Origin: Nitrospirales bacterium
Lineage (GTDB): Bacteria; Nitrospirota; Nitrospiria; Nitrospirales; UBA8639
Length of the DNA stretch: 64,000 bases
Assembly (NCBI GenBank): GCA_012270585.1
Contig: JAAXIB010000079.1
Coordinates: 44,553-108,552 of the forward strand
Direction of reading: 5' to 3'
A program made the position numbers and the translations under genes. This document shows, piece by piece, positions 21,851-31,145 of the stretch (position 1 is its first letter; every line of letters starts with the position of its first letter). Below the pieces are notes generated by a model, which was not told the DNA's origin, made no database searches, and was given only the letters and a program-made list of their open reading frames with translations.

Positions 21851-24502
21851 TTATCCGATCGATCCCAGATCCAATCTGGCCTGCCATCTTTGCAACACGA
21901 CGGCTTTGATCAGTCGATGGTCGGGATGAGACAACTCCGGGTCACGGTTCATGAGGGCAAACGCTTCCTGCCGGGCCTGTTCCAACACCATGGCATCCCG
22001 CACCAGGTTCATCACTCGAAATTCGGGGATTCCGGACTGCCGGGTTCCCATCATTTCACCTGGGCCACGGATTCGGAGGTCCTGTTCGGCGATCGCAAAC
22101 CCATCGGAGCTCTGCACCATCGCTTTCAGCCGCTGCTCGGCGGTGTGCGTCGGCCCGGTCGGCGCGCGCGCGCGTGCCGCGGCCGGTTCTTCGGAGAACG
22201 GCAAGGCAGAACCCTGCGCTCCCTGCCCGGTGGGCCTGCCCGGCCCCTGATCCTGACGCCTGCCCGCAGGGCGGACACGCAGGTCCGCCCCTACAATCAG
22301 GAAACAGAAGGAACGTTGCGCACCGCGGCCGACCCGCCCGCGAAGTTGGTGGAGTTGGGCCAACCCGAACCGGTCGGCGTGCTCGATCACCATGACCGTA
22401 GCGTTGGGCACGTCCAGTCCCACTTCGATCACGGTCGTGGCCACCAGAATTTGCACGTCTCCCGCCCGAAACGCCTTCATGATCTCGGCTCTCTCCGCGG
22501 ACTTCATGCGGCCGTGGAGAATGCCCACGCTCATTCCGGGGAACTCCGTTTCCCGTAATCGTTCCGCGGCCTGCATCACCGCTTCGAGGTCGAGCTTTTC
22601 GGATTCTTCCACCAACGGATACACGATGTAAGCCTGCCGCCCGGCGCGGACTTCCTTCCACACCAACTCATAGGCCCTGGGCCGCGAGTTGTGGCGAAAG
22701 ACGCGCGTCTGGATGGGTTTGCGCCCGGCAGGCAACTCGCCGATGACGGATACGTCGAGGTCTCCATAGAGGGTCATGGCCAGGGTCCGGGGTATCGGGG
22801 TGGCGGTCATCACCAAGACGTCGGGGTGCAGGGCTTTCTCTCGAAGTTTCCCTCGCTGGAGCACGCCGAATTTGTGTTGTTCATCCACAACCACGATTCC
22901 CAGGTTGGTGAATTGAACGTCCTGTTCCAGCAGTGCGTGCGTCCCCACGACAAGTTGCACGTCTCCCGCAGCGATTCGTTCCAACACAACGGTCCGCTCT
23001 TTTTGCGACGTCCCTCCGGTCAAAAAGGCGACGGAAATATCGAGTGATTCGAGATGCGGCCGGATGGTCGACACGTGCTGTTCCGCCAGGATCTCGGTCG
23101 GGGCCATCAAGGCGGCCTGATACCCGTCCCCGCAGGCCGCCAACATGGCGTGCAGGGCCACGATAGTTTTCCCCGACCCCACGTCTCCCTGGAGCAGCCG
23201 GTTCATGGGCCGGGGGGCGCGCATATCCGCTTCGATCTCGGCAATCACCCGTTGTTGGGCGTCGGTGAGTCGAAAGGGCAATTGCTTCCTTAAGGGGACG
23301 GTGAACGTCCCGGTGAGCTGAAAGGCAATGCCGGGCACCGTTGATTGATTCATGCGTTGTCGCAGTGCCAACGCCAGTTGCAGGAGGAAGCCTTCTTCAA
23401 AGGCCAACCGGTGATGCGCCGGCGTCTTCCATTCGTTGAGCAAGGACAGCTCCGCACCAGGGCCGGGAAAATGGAGAGACGCAATGGCCGCATCCAGCGA
23501 GGGCCAATGGTGTTGCTGCAGGAGACGCGCGGGCAGCGGGTCCTGCAAGTCTGAGCCGTACTTGTCCAGCAGACCCCACATGATCCGGCGAAGGTGCCGG
23601 GAACTCAGCCCGCGGGTTTCATGATACACCGGGACAATGCGTCCGACGTGGAGTAGCAGATCCTCATCCTCGTCCACCACCTCATACTGCGGAGTCCTCA
23701 TCTGGAGCCCGACTCCCCGACGGTGCGTTATCACGGGACCGCTGAGCACCACTCGCAACCCGTTCCGGAGCACGTCGTCGAGATAACTCTGGTTGAAGAA
23801 CACGACTTCCACGGCACCCGTTTCATCACGAACCGACATCGTAAACAGGGTCATCTTCTGTCGTCGCGTCCGCCGGAGCCCGGCCTGATGGATGATCCCG
23901 GCAATCGTGGCTTTCTCGCCGGTGACCAGTTGCGAGATGGACACGATGCGGGAGCGATCTTCATACCGCCAGGGTAAAAACCACAAGGCGTCCTCAATCG
24001 TGCGAATTCCCAATTTTTCCAGTAACTGCGCGCGTTTGGGGCCCACCCCTTTGGCAAATCGGATGTCCGTCTCGTGTAACGTACGGTTCGATGCCTCGGG
24101 GGGGTTCTTCGCGTGCCGCGAATCACCCTGATTGGTCGTCACCCTCCGGTCCGGGGTGGGGTCCGAGCCTGGTGGGGAATCGGAAGTCTGCTGAAGCACC
24201 ATGGTCGATAAACGACCCAGGACCCGCCTGGCCGTCTCCAATCGGTCCGGGGTCCGTGCCGGACCTCCCTGCTCCTGAAACAAAAAACGCAGGACCAATA
24301 ATTCCGCTTCGACGCGTGCGGGAAACACCGTATTCCGCAACGCCTCGACGATTTGCGTTGAAACGAACGAATCGAGTTGTGTCGTGGATGATACCGGGTT
24401 CCGCTGATTCTCGTAAGCTGATTGAACCGAGCGATTCAACCGGTCCAAAAGAGCCTGCAACTTCTGCGGGATCCGGGTGTCCGCCAGCGCGTTCGTCTCC
24501 AT
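21851..24502 (-). CDS. recG: RecG, ATP-dependent DNA helicase, with a repeat-derived insertion
   Basis: RecG remodels stalled forks and branched DNA. From the ATG at 24502 (METNALADTRIPQK) the product is 883 residues, longer than the usual 690-780. Features are the wedge domain (FLPWRYEDRS), Walker A GDVGSGKTIVALHAML, motif II VVVDEQHKFGV, motif III MTATPIPRTLAMTLYGD, and RGRVGRGAQRSFCFL. An extra segment of about 55 residues follows that block (GADLRVRPAGRRQDQGPGR onward), where other RecG proteins have a short loop. It is encoded at about 22140-22305 and includes a family E palindrome. The N-terminus also carries an extra region of about 150 residues before the wedge. A longer upstream frame to 24658 reads through a family B repeat and is unlikely. 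Confidence 0.96.
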   Translation of the reverse strand: METNALADTRIPQKLQALLDRLNRSVQSAYENQRNPVSSTTQLDSFVSTQIVEALRNTVFPARVEAELLVLRFLFQEQGGPARTPDRLETARRVLGRLSTMVLQQTSDSPPGSDPTPDRRVTTNQGDSRHAKNPPEASNRTLHETDIRFAKGVGPKRAQLLEKLGIRTIEDALWFLPWRYEDRSRIVSISQLVTGEKATIAGIIHQAGLRRTRRQKMTLFTMSVRDETGAVEVVFFNQSYLDDVLRNGLRVVLSGPVITHRRGVGLQMRTPQYEVVDEDEDLLLHVGRIVPVYHETRGLSSRHLRRIMWGLLDKYGSDLQDPLPARLLQQHHWPSLDAAIASLHFPGPGAELSLLNEWKTPAHHRLAFEEGFLLQLALALRQRMNQSTVPGIAFQLTGTFTVPLRKQLPFRLTDAQQRVIAEIEADMRAPRPMNRLLQGDVGSGKTIVALHAMLAACGDGYQAALMAPTEILAEQHVSTIRPHLESLDISVAFLTGGTSQKERTVVLERIAAGDVQLVVGTHALLEQDVQFTNLGIVVVDEQHKFGVLQRGKLREKALHPDVLVMTATPIPRTLAMTLYGDLDVSVIGELPAGRKPIQTRVFRHNSRPRAYELVWKEVRAGRQAYIVYPLVEESEKLDLEAVMQAAERLRETEFPGMSVGILHGRMKSAERAEIMKAFRAGDVQILVATTVIEVGLDVPNATVMVIEHADRFGLAQLHQLRGRVGRGAQRSFCFLIVGADLRVRPAGRRQDQGPGRPTGQGAQGSALPFSEEPAAARARAPTGPTHTAEQRLKAMVQSSDGFAIAEQDLRIRGPGEMMGTRQSGIPEFRVMNLVRDAMVLEQARQEAFALMNRDPELSHPDHRLIKAVVLQRWQARLDLGSIG
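22140..22305. repeat. Repeat-derived insertion in recG, with a family E palindrome
   Basis: The right part (about 22245-22302) contains gcctgcccgcagggcggaca and cgcaggtccgcccctac, the same words as at 49612-49712. The whole stretch encodes the extra RecG segment and keeps the frame. Confidence 0.65.
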
Positions 24503-24544
24503 ATCAGGGCGAATAGTACAAAGTGTCTGCAAGGAATTCCAGAA

Positions 24545-24645
24545 ACAATCACTCCCCCCTTGAGGAGGAGTCGGGGAGCCAAGAGCCTGCCCCGGACGTT
24601 TGTAATCCGGGGGCGCAGCCCGCCCGCGACCCGGTGGGGGGGGTC
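24545..24645. repeat. Repeat family B copy upstream of recG
   Basis: The stretch begins CACTCCCCCCTTGAGGAGGA and later carries GCAGCCCGCCCGCGACCCGG. The same word order occurs at 35487-35560. It fills much of the gap between recG and rpmB. Confidence 0.65.
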
Positions 24646-24758
24646 TAAGGTCATACAATATGTGATGGACCCGGACAAAGGGTTGTCAGAAGAATCGACG
24701 GTATGGTATCAGGAGAATTCTGCTTCACGTTCTTTCTTGAAGGAAAGGAGTCACCGTC

Positions 24759-24947
24759 ATGGCTTTCGCCTGTGTGGTTTGTGGAAAAAAACGCATGAGC
24801 GGACATAACGTCAGTCATGCCAATAATAAGACCAAGCGGGTCTTTCGTCCCAACCTCCAAACCGTTCGTGCGTTACTCAACGGTACGGCGCAACGGATTC
24901 GTGTCTGTACCCGGTGCCTGCGGTCCGGCCTCATTCAGAAAGCGTAA
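24759..24947 (+). CDS. rpmB: 50S ribosomal protein L28
   Basis: This 62-residue basic protein belongs to the large subunit. It has [20 protein letters not shown] at the start and [13 protein letters not shown] at the end, so it is the zinc-binding form with two CxxC pairs. GGAAAGGAG lies just before the ATG. It is divergent from recG. Confidence 0.97.
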   Translation: MAFACVVCGKKRMSGHNVSHANNKTKRVFRPNLQTVRALLNGTAQRIRVCTRCLRSGLIQKA

Positions 24948-25067
24948 ACTCTCCTTCCGGGCCTGCTTCATCCTTCAAAATCCTGATAAGAGAACGCTTC
25001 TCTCACGACCACAGGCCGCAAAGCGTCGGATCAGAACTTTTCGTCAATCCTCGGCTGCATACCTCTG

Positions 25068-25577
25068 TTAAGCTACCCGAAATTTAAGCGCCACGGAATT
25101 AATACAATACCGCAGACCGGTCGGTGGGGGGCCATCGTTGAAAATATGGCCCAGGTGGCCGCCACAGCGCGCACAGTGCACCTCGGTTCTGGGATAGAAC
25201 AATCTCCAATCGGTTTTGGTCCCGACAACCTTGGGCGAGATCGGCTGCCAGAAACTCGGCCAACCGGTTTTGCTGTCATACTTGACCTCCGAGGAGAACA
25301 GCGCCAGATCACAGCCCGCACAATAGTACGTGCCCGGGGTCTCGTTGTGATTATAGACATTTTGGAACGGGAACTCCGTTCCTTCCCGGCGAAGCACATA
25401 ATATTGTTCCGGGGTCAGGATGGTCTTCCACTCTTCGTCGGTTTTGACGACTTTGACGATTTCACCCGGTTCCTCTTTTGTCGTGGCCAGCACAGGCGAT
25501 AAGCCCATGGCTTTCACCATGAGTCCCAACCCCGCCAACGCCCCTATCTGCAAGACGGTCCGTCTTCCGATCTCCAT
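25068..25577 (-). CDS. msrB: Peptide methionine-R-sulfoxide reductase, exported
   Basis: MsrB repairs methionine-R-sulfoxide in proteins. The 169-residue product begins [20 protein letters not shown], a twin-arginine-type signal, so the enzyme probably works in the periplasm. Zinc-binding pairs are CAGC and CARC. The block [11 protein letters not shown] and the catalytic cysteine in [11 protein letters not shown] are present. It is a single-domain form without MsrA. No reductant partner is seen nearby. Confidence 0.94.
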   Translation of the reverse strand: MEIGRRTVLQIGALAGLGLMVKAMGLSPVLATTKEEPGEIVKVVKTDEEWKTILTPEQYYVLRREGTEFPFQNVYNHNETPGTYYCAGCDLALFSSEVKYDSKTGWPSFWQPISPKVVGTKTDWRLFYPRTEVHCARCGGHLGHIFNDGPPPTGLRYCINSVALKFRVA

Positions 25578-25810
25578 ATACCTCCCTTCTTCACGTGGCA
25601 GTCAACTTCCCTGACCACGGTTTTGTCGCCGGGGAATTCTCCTGCTGCTGTAGTCTACTCCCTTAGCAAGCCGTTATGCCAGAGAAGGAGGCGACTCACG
25701 AAAACGTCCGTATTTCTTAAAACCCGTGTTCCCGTTTTTGGGGGAGAACCAGAAACCCTGCATTTCGATAATGCCTTGAATCGTTGTGCTACCAAGGATA
25801 GGATAAGGAT

Positions 25811-26038
25811 ATGTTGGATTGGTCAACATGTTCAGTGGTCGAACGTGATCCACAGCGAATGAGTGGAGCATGGGTGTTTCGTGGGACTCGTGTCCCGGTC
25901 TCCGCTCTGTTCGAGAACCTTGAAGACGGAATAGAAATCACGGAATTTGTAGACTTGTTCCCCGGTGTGACGCTGAAGCAAGTACGCATGGTTCTCGACC
26001 ATGCCGCCAAGAGTCTAGCCTCCCCCCAAGTTGTCTGA
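25811..26038 (+). CDS. DUF433 antitoxin-like protein, copy 1
   Basis: The 75-residue product contains the DUF433 core GAWVFRGTRVPVSALFENLE, followed by EFVDLFPGVTLKQVRMVLD, which forms the usual winged or homeodomain-like helices. These proteins are encoded upstream of DUF5615 PIN-like toxins and are predicted antitoxins. Here the stop is followed directly by a truncated DUF5615-like frame (see next entry). Confidence 0.85.
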   Translation: MLDWSTCSVVERDPQRMSGAWVFRGTRVPVSALFENLEDGIEITEFVDLFPGVTLKQVRMVLDHAAKSLASPQVV

Positions 26039-26176
26039 GTGCGAATTCTTTTCGATCAGGGAACACTGGTCCCTCTGCGCAAATTTAAGAAAGTGGTCTT
26101 TCGTGTATATTCGCACTGTCGAAAGGCAAAAAATACAAAAGAGAACGACCCTGGATTCCTGCTTTCGCAGGAATGA
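26039..26176 (+). pseudogene. Truncated DUF5615/PIN-like toxin remnant
   Basis: The GTG at 26039 starts VRILFDQGTLVPLRKF, which matches the beginning of DUF5615 PIN-like toxins (first catalytic aspartate in LFDQG). After about 20-25 codons the similarity is lost, and the frame runs into a family C repeat (about 26134-26178), ending at 26176 after 45 codons. The rest of the toxin, including later acidic residues, is absent. It abuts the DUF433 stop, as expected for the pair. Confidence 0.7.
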
Positions 26177-26178
26177 CA
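26134..26178. repeat. Partial family C repeat inside the toxin remnant
   Basis: It includes 'cgaccctggattcctgcttt' followed by cgcaggaatgacag, as in the copies at 48, 53 and 59.5 kb. The rest of the 26177-26354 gap shows no gene I can support. Confidence 0.75.
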
Positions 26179-26354
26179 GATTAGGGAACAGGGGTCGAGG
26201 ACAGGCTCTCGTGGGGGTGTTGATTCGGTGCAATGCTCCGTCATCAGAGTCAAATCATGAAATGAGAGACAGGGTCGAGCAATGACTCAAGGAAGCGTAG
26301 GTTCTCTTTAGTTCGATCGTTGGGCAAACACGTCTATCATTTCCGAAAGACCTC

Positions 26355-27020
26355 CTACCCGAACAGGAGCGAGAGAAGATCGCTCGGCTTTTCACAATAG
26401 TAATCAGGTTGCAAGGCCAGCACTTTCTCTCGATTGCCGTAGCCGTAGCCTACCGCGCAGGAATGAACTCCAGCGGCTTGAGCGGCCCGCACGTCGTTCG
26501 TGCTGTCGCCCACGAGCACGGCTGCTTCCGGTCGAACCGAGAGATGCTCCAGGATTCGCCACACCATGCCCGGATCGGGTTTCAAATCAGACTGGTCGAG
26601 GGGACCTTTGATCGCGGCAAACCGGTCCTTGACCTTCAAGCCTTCGACGATGCGCAAGGTATATTCCAACGATTTATTCGTGGCCAGGGCTTTCATGCGC
26701 GTATCCCGCCCGTCAAACAACCGGTCCAAGCCGGGATACAATTGCGTGTTGTCCAGACAATGCTCCAGATAATGCCCGCGGAAGATGCGTAGCGCTTCTT
26801 CATAGCGTGCCACATTTTCTTCTCCGACGGATAAACGCAACAGCCGTTTGACCCCGTCGCCCACAAAGGTAAAGATTTGTTCGGGAGGCAGAGTGGGTAA
26901 ATCCAGATCCCCGAGCGTGAGATTCACCGACGCGGCAATATCGTACTTGGAATCAATGAGGGTCCCGTCGAGATCAAAGATGACCAACCGAACGGAGTCC
27001 GCTATCGGGCCGCGGTTCAT
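26355..27020 (-). CDS. gph: HAD-family phosphatase, phosphoglycolate phosphatase-like
   Basis: The 221-residue product is a HAD hydrolase with motif I FDLDGTLIDS (nucleophile and acid aspartates), motif II in ALATNKSLEY, and motif IV VLVGDSTNDVRAA. The helical cap between motifs I and II is the class I type seen in phosphoglycolate phosphatases and in pyrophosphatase PpaX. The specific substrate is not decided. Its start overlaps the end of the upstream gene by four bases, so the two are probably translated together. Confidence 0.85.
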   Translation of the reverse strand: MNRGPIADSVRLVIFDLDGTLIDSKYDIAASVNLTLGDLDLPTLPPEQIFTFVGDGVKRLLRLSVGEENVARYEEALRIFRGHYLEHCLDNTQLYPGLDRLFDGRDTRMKALATNKSLEYTLRIVEGLKVKDRFAAIKGPLDQSDLKPDPGMVWRILEHLSVRPEAAVLVGDSTNDVRAAQAAGVHSCAVGYGYGNREKVLALQPDYYCEKPSDLLSLLFG

Positions 27021-27583
27021 GATCGGCCGGCGTGGAGGAGATCTTCCTTGAGCCTGCGCAACGTCTCGGCCCGGGCGTCATCGGTTTCGTGGAGCATGGC
27101 GTCTTTCACGAAATCCGCCAAGCGGCTCCGGCCCACGTGCGGAGGAAACACCGGCGACACCATTTTCCAGTGATTGTCCACGGCTCGTATGCGAATGGGC
27201 AACACTTCCTCCCGTGGCGCACGGATAAACGTGGCAGTTTCCACGTGGACAACTCCGAGGACCTGAAAGGTGACGGGAATGCGGGCTTCCGTGCTGCTCA
27301 CGATGTCCCATTGCGTGACGTCGTCGCTGACCGAATAGTCGCGGATCACCACGAACCGTTTCCAAACCGGCTCTTCCTGTTCCCACGCCACGTAGGGCTT
27401 GACCGCTTCGTAGGAGTCCGCGGTCAACCGGACACCCCGTTTATCCAACGACAGATATTTTTTGATCACCTTGGCGGGATCGTTCGTCAGGTCGCCCGTC
27501 AAACCCAGGACGGGTATGGGGAAAACCCACGCGCCCACGGCCACGCCAACGAGGTACGGCAGGACTCTCATGAGGCCATCCAT
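27017..27583 (-). CDS. Exported hypothetical protein
   Basis: From the ATG at 27583 the product is 188 residues. The first 25 residues (MDGLMRVLPYLVGVAVGAWV) look like a signal peptide. The mature part is a mixed alpha/beta domain with YLSLDKRGVRLTADSYEAV and WKRFVVIRDYSVSDDVTQW, which suggests an NTF2-like or DUF-type periplasmic fold, but I do not recognise a family. An upstream in-frame start at 27646 would add 21 residues before the signal and is less likely. It overlaps gph by four bases. Confidence 0.75.
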   Translation of the reverse strand: MDGLMRVLPYLVGVAVGAWVFPIPVLGLTGDLTNDPAKVIKKYLSLDKRGVRLTADSYEAVKPYVAWEQEEPVWKRFVVIRDYSVSDDVTQWDIVSSTEARIPVTFQVLGVVHVETATFIRAPREEVLPIRIRAVDNHWKMVSPVFPPHVGRSRLADFVKDAMLHETDDARAETLRRLKEDLLHAGRS

Positions 27584-27644
27584 TGTTTTCTTCGTCACGT
27601 TATTCCTGACACGGTTCGTCCCGCTCCATTTTGCATGAGACGGC

Positions 27645-27790
27645 ACGGCGACAACGACCCTGGATTTCGTCCCCGCAGCCTGTTCCCGACATCCTTAATC
27701 GGGGAGATCAGCGGGGAACCAGTTCTTATTGTCGGGAATGACGGAAGGAAGCAGATACCAGGAGAGCCTTCACTTCGTTCAGAATGACCA
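27645..27790. repeat. Diverged family C repeat between lolA and the exported gene
   Basis: The stretch includes acgaccctggatttc, cgggaatgacgga and a partial inverted segment. It fills most of the space between two co-directional minus-strand genes. Confidence 0.45.
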
Positions 27791-27818
27791 TATTGGTGTA
27801 TTGCTCAGGATGCCCCGC

Positions 27819-28550
27819 TCAGCTTTTGGGGAGAAAATCTTCGACGATGATCACCCCTTCAGGCGGATTCAGGATCAACACCGCGTCATCCAATCCTTTG
27901 TTGACCTTGAAATTGGAAAACCGAAACGTGGAGACGTTGCCGTTGTTCTCATGCAAGGCAAGGGATTGAATCAAATGCGTGCGCGGTTGGATCTCCGACA
28001 CGATCTTGACGAGCGAGGACGGCGGCGAACCCGAAACGGGCTTGGGAATCAGCGTCAACAACGGCAACCCGCCTTCTCCCTTCTCTCCGTCTCCGGTGGG
28101 TTCCACGGAAAAATGTTCGGCCAATTTTCCGACGCCTTGGAGTAACCGGAGCGGGGCCTTTGTCGAGACCATCATCGTAAGACTGCCCTTTAACACCTGA
28201 TTATGGGCGGGCACGTACATCGCCAACTGATCCTGATGCACGTAAATGTGTTCGACCGACGGCTCCAGATAATCCCAGCGAAGCCGCCCGGGTTTTTTCA
28301 GATACACGCGTCCCGAGGACCGGAGAGGCGTGTCGAATCCTTGAATGTGCGTTTCCTGGACAAAGTCCGCCTGGAAATCCTTGATCTGCGCATACCGCGC
28401 GTCAACGCGTCCGACCAGCGCCTCAAGGTCGTCGCTTCCCCTGGCCTGCGCGATTGCCGGCAAGCCCTCACCCTTCCACTCTCCCGGAAGGAGAGGAAAC
28501 ACTGCCCAAAAACAGACACAGCCGACGACGATCAATCCACGGGGCTTCAT
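27819..28550 (-). CDS. lolA: Outer-membrane lipoprotein carrier protein LolA
   Basis: LolA ferries lipoproteins across the periplasm to the outer membrane. The 243-residue product has a signal sequence (GLIVVGCVCFWAVF), then the typical start LVGRVDARYAQIKDFQADFV, followed by GRVYLKKPGRLRWDYLEP and MYVPAHNQV. Between the signal and the mature domain lies PLLPGEWKGEGLPAI, encoded by a family A repeat half (28466-28502). A second GEG stretch (GDGEKGEGGLPL) interrupts the later part. Its ATG overlaps the ftsK stop by four bases. The gene indicates an outer membrane. Confidence 0.9.
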   Translation of the reverse strand: MKPRGLIVVGCVCFWAVFPLLPGEWKGEGLPAIAQARGSDDLEALVGRVDARYAQIKDFQADFVQETHIQGFDTPLRSSGRVYLKKPGRLRWDYLEPSVEHIYVHQDQLAMYVPAHNQVLKGSLTMMVSTKAPLRLLQGVGKLAEHFSVEPTGDGEKGEGGLPLLTLIPKPVSGSPPSSLVKIVSEIQPRTHLIQSLALHENNGNVSTFRFSNFKVNKGLDDAVLILNPPEGVIIVEDFLPKS

Positions 28551-30949
28551 CCCACCTCCTCTTCGAGTGCCATGCGACGGCCCAACACTTCACGACGGCC
28601 ATCGCGTCCGGACGCGCTCACGATACCTTCTTCTTCCATCTGCTCGATCATGCGGGCCGCCCGGGGATACCCCAGCCGCAATCGACGTTGAATGAGCGAC
28701 GCGGAGGCCTGTCCGGAGGTCAGCACCACTTCCCTGGCCTGCTCATAGATTTCATCGCGTTCCTGATCCTCTTCGACGTTGGGCTGATCCTGGAACGCCG
28801 GTTCACTGCAAAAATCCGGGCCGGCCTGGGCTTTCACGTACTCGACCACCCGGCGGACCTCATCGTCGGAGACGTAGGAGCCGTGCAGCCGCGTAAGACG
28901 GCCGGTGCCCGGGGGCAGATACAGCATGTCGCCCAATCCGAGAAGCGCTTCGGCACCGTTGGCGTCGAGGATGGTCCGGGAGTCCGTTTTGGAAGAAACC
29001 TGGTAGGCAATCCGGGTCGGAAAATTCGCCTTGATGAGTCCGGTCACCACGTCTACCGACGGACGTTGGGTGGCCAGGATCAGATGGATGCCTGACGCCC
29101 GGGCCATTTGGGCCAGCCTGGCGATTTTTTCTTCCACCTCCTTGGGCGCCGTCATCATGAGATCGGCAAATTCATCGACCACCACCACGATGTACGGGAG
29201 CGGTTCATGGACCGCCTCCGGCCGCAGGTTATCGCCTTCCTCGGCCGGCTGCTCGGTCGCCGGCTCGAGCCGGCTCGACCGGGCCGGAGGCGTGTTCTGC
29301 GGGACGGTACCCAAATCGTCCCCTACTTTCAGGTTATAGGCCTGGATATTGCGCACACCGTATTCCGCCAGCAGGCGATAGCGGCGCTCCATTTCCTGGA
29401 GCACCCAGGTCAACCCGCGAGCCGCGGCTTTTGGAGCAGTCAACACCGGATGCAACAGGTGCGGGATCCCGTCATAGACCTGGAGTTCCAAGACCTTGGG
29501 ATCAATGAGCAACAGCTTGACCTCGTCGGGATGAGCGGAAAACAGGAGGCTTAACAACATGCTGTTCAACCCCACGCTTTTTCCCGACCCGGTTGCCCCG
29601 GCCACCAGAAGGTGAGGCATGATTTTCAGGTCCGCGACGCAAGGCCGTCCAAAAATATCTTTTCCCAAGGCCAGCGTTAATTTGGACCGGGACCGGGCGT
29701 AGACATCACTGGTCAGGATTTCCCGTAAGGCCACGGTTTCTCGTACCGGATTGGGAACTTCAATCCCCACCGAGGATTTTCCAGGCAGCGGAACCACAAT
29801 GCGCACGCTGGGGGCTTTCAGGGCCATGGCCAGATCGTGGGCGAGCGTCACGATTCGAGCGACTTTGATGCCGGGCCCCGGGACGAATTCGTACATGGTG
29901 ATGACCGGTCCCGGATGCACTTCCGTCACTTTTCCGGCAATGCCGAAGTTCTGCAACGTGTTCGTGAGGACTTGGGATTGCGACTCCAAAATCTGATCCG
30001 TTTGCCGCGCATTCGAAACAGGGGGCGCCTCCAGCAGTGCCGCGGGATCAGGCAGATGATAACCCTTCCCCACCTTCCGGACCGGTTCGGGTCGAGGGAC
30101 GTCGGGCCGCGGGACGTCACGGGGCCCGGCCCTTACGGGAAAATCCATCTCAGCCGGAGCCGGATTTTTTTCAAGAGATGGCTCCGGCAAAGGGGCATCC
30201 TTTTTCAGAAACGAAAAAGCCGCCCTTCGCCCACCCAAACTTCGGTTGATTTTGACCGGTTTGTTGGCCTTGGGTTGCCAGCGGTCTTTCAACCAGGAAG
30301 GCCAATGCCAAGCGGGACGCCGCACCAATTGCCCCACCTTCCCCACGCCCTTCGGAATACGGCCGACTCCCGCCGAAAGGGAAAAGGGCGTGATGAGCAA
30401 AAGGGAGACGAGCAGCAGGGAGCCCAGGAGAACCGTGCTGCCCCATTGGCCGAACAAGGGTTCCAACCTGCCGGCCGTCCAGGCTCCCATCTGTCCGGCA
30501 TACAATCCCGACGTGATCCCGTCCTGCAACACCTGAACGGACAAGGGATGATGTAACCAAACGAGTGTGCTCATACACAGGACAAGCAGCACGGAGCCCG
30601 CGATACTTTTGACGGATTTCCGTTGTTCTTGAAAGACTCGAATCCCGTGCAAAAGGATTAGAAACGGGATCGCCAATGATGCGGACCCCACGATCCAAAT
30701 CAGGCTCGCGGCAATATAGGCGCCCACCAGTCCGACCAGATTGTGAGGGCTGCCCTGTTCCTCAACCGTTTCGTTATCGTGGAGCGCAAACCATCCGACG
30801 TCACGGAGTGAAAAAGACCACAGGCTCAGAAAGACCAACACGGCCAGGGTGATGAGAAAAATGCCGACAATTTCCCGGCTCAGTCGAAAGGTAGGGAGTG
30901 GCGCTTCCGGCTTATCGGACTTCCTGGCGGGCCTGGAAAAGAGGCGCAT
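28547..30949 (-). CDS. ftsK: FtsK/SpoIIIE DNA translocase
   Basis: FtsK pumps chromosome ends to dif at the septum. The 800-residue product has four or so N-terminal membrane helices (IVGIFLITLAVLVFLSLWSF and following), a proline/charged linker, and the RecA-like motor with Walker A VAGATGSGKSVGLNSML and Walker B YIVVVVDEFADLM. The C-terminal gamma winged helix (ASLIQRRLRLGYPRAARMIE) should read KOPS-like DNA signals. Between the two ATPase blocks an additional low-complexity loop (PARSSRLEPATEQPAEEGDN) is present. It is followed by lolA with a four-base overlap. Confidence 0.96.
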   Translation of the reverse strand: MRLFSRPARKSDKPEAPLPTFRLSREIVGIFLITLAVLVFLSLWSFSLRDVGWFALHDNETVEEQGSPHNLVGLVGAYIAASLIWIVGSASLAIPFLILLHGIRVFQEQRKSVKSIAGSVLLVLCMSTLVWLHHPLSVQVLQDGITSGLYAGQMGAWTAGRLEPLFGQWGSTVLLGSLLLVSLLLITPFSLSAGVGRIPKGVGKVGQLVRRPAWHWPSWLKDRWQPKANKPVKINRSLGGRRAAFSFLKKDAPLPEPSLEKNPAPAEMDFPVRAGPRDVPRPDVPRPEPVRKVGKGYHLPDPAALLEAPPVSNARQTDQILESQSQVLTNTLQNFGIAGKVTEVHPGPVITMYEFVPGPGIKVARIVTLAHDLAMALKAPSVRIVVPLPGKSSVGIEVPNPVRETVALREILTSDVYARSRSKLTLALGKDIFGRPCVADLKIMPHLLVAGATGSGKSVGLNSMLLSLLFSAHPDEVKLLLIDPKVLELQVYDGIPHLLHPVLTAPKAAARGLTWVLQEMERRYRLLAEYGVRNIQAYNLKVGDDLGTVPQNTPPARSSRLEPATEQPAEEGDNLRPEAVHEPLPYIVVVVDEFADLMMTAPKEVEEKIARLAQMARASGIHLILATQRPSVDVVTGLIKANFPTRIAYQVSSKTDSRTILDANGAEALLGLGDMLYLPPGTGRLTRLHGSYVSDDEVRRVVEYVKAQAGPDFCSEPAFQDQPNVEEDQERDEIYEQAREVVLTSGQASASLIQRRLRLGYPRAARMIEQMEEEGIVSASGRDGRREVLGRRMALEEEVG

Positions 30950-31145
30950 GGAGGGAACCTACCACAGAAAGACCCCATTTATCAAGCAAAATACCTAGTG
31001 AAGAATATGTGCGTATCCTTTGCGAATTATATACTTGACTTGTCGGACAATTACAAGAAAACGACTTGAAAAGACCGCTGCCAATCGGTCTCTACCTCCA
31101 AGGCCTGGGTTTCTTGGAAATCAGGGTGATCCACGGTGTTTCAGG

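Noticed and set aside
24502..24658. Extended RecG start at 24658
   Set aside because: The added residues are encoded by a family B repeat and do not resemble RecG.
25623..25871. Overlapping small frames on both strands upstream of DUF433
   Set aside because: Neither has a convincing ribosome-binding site or a family pattern.
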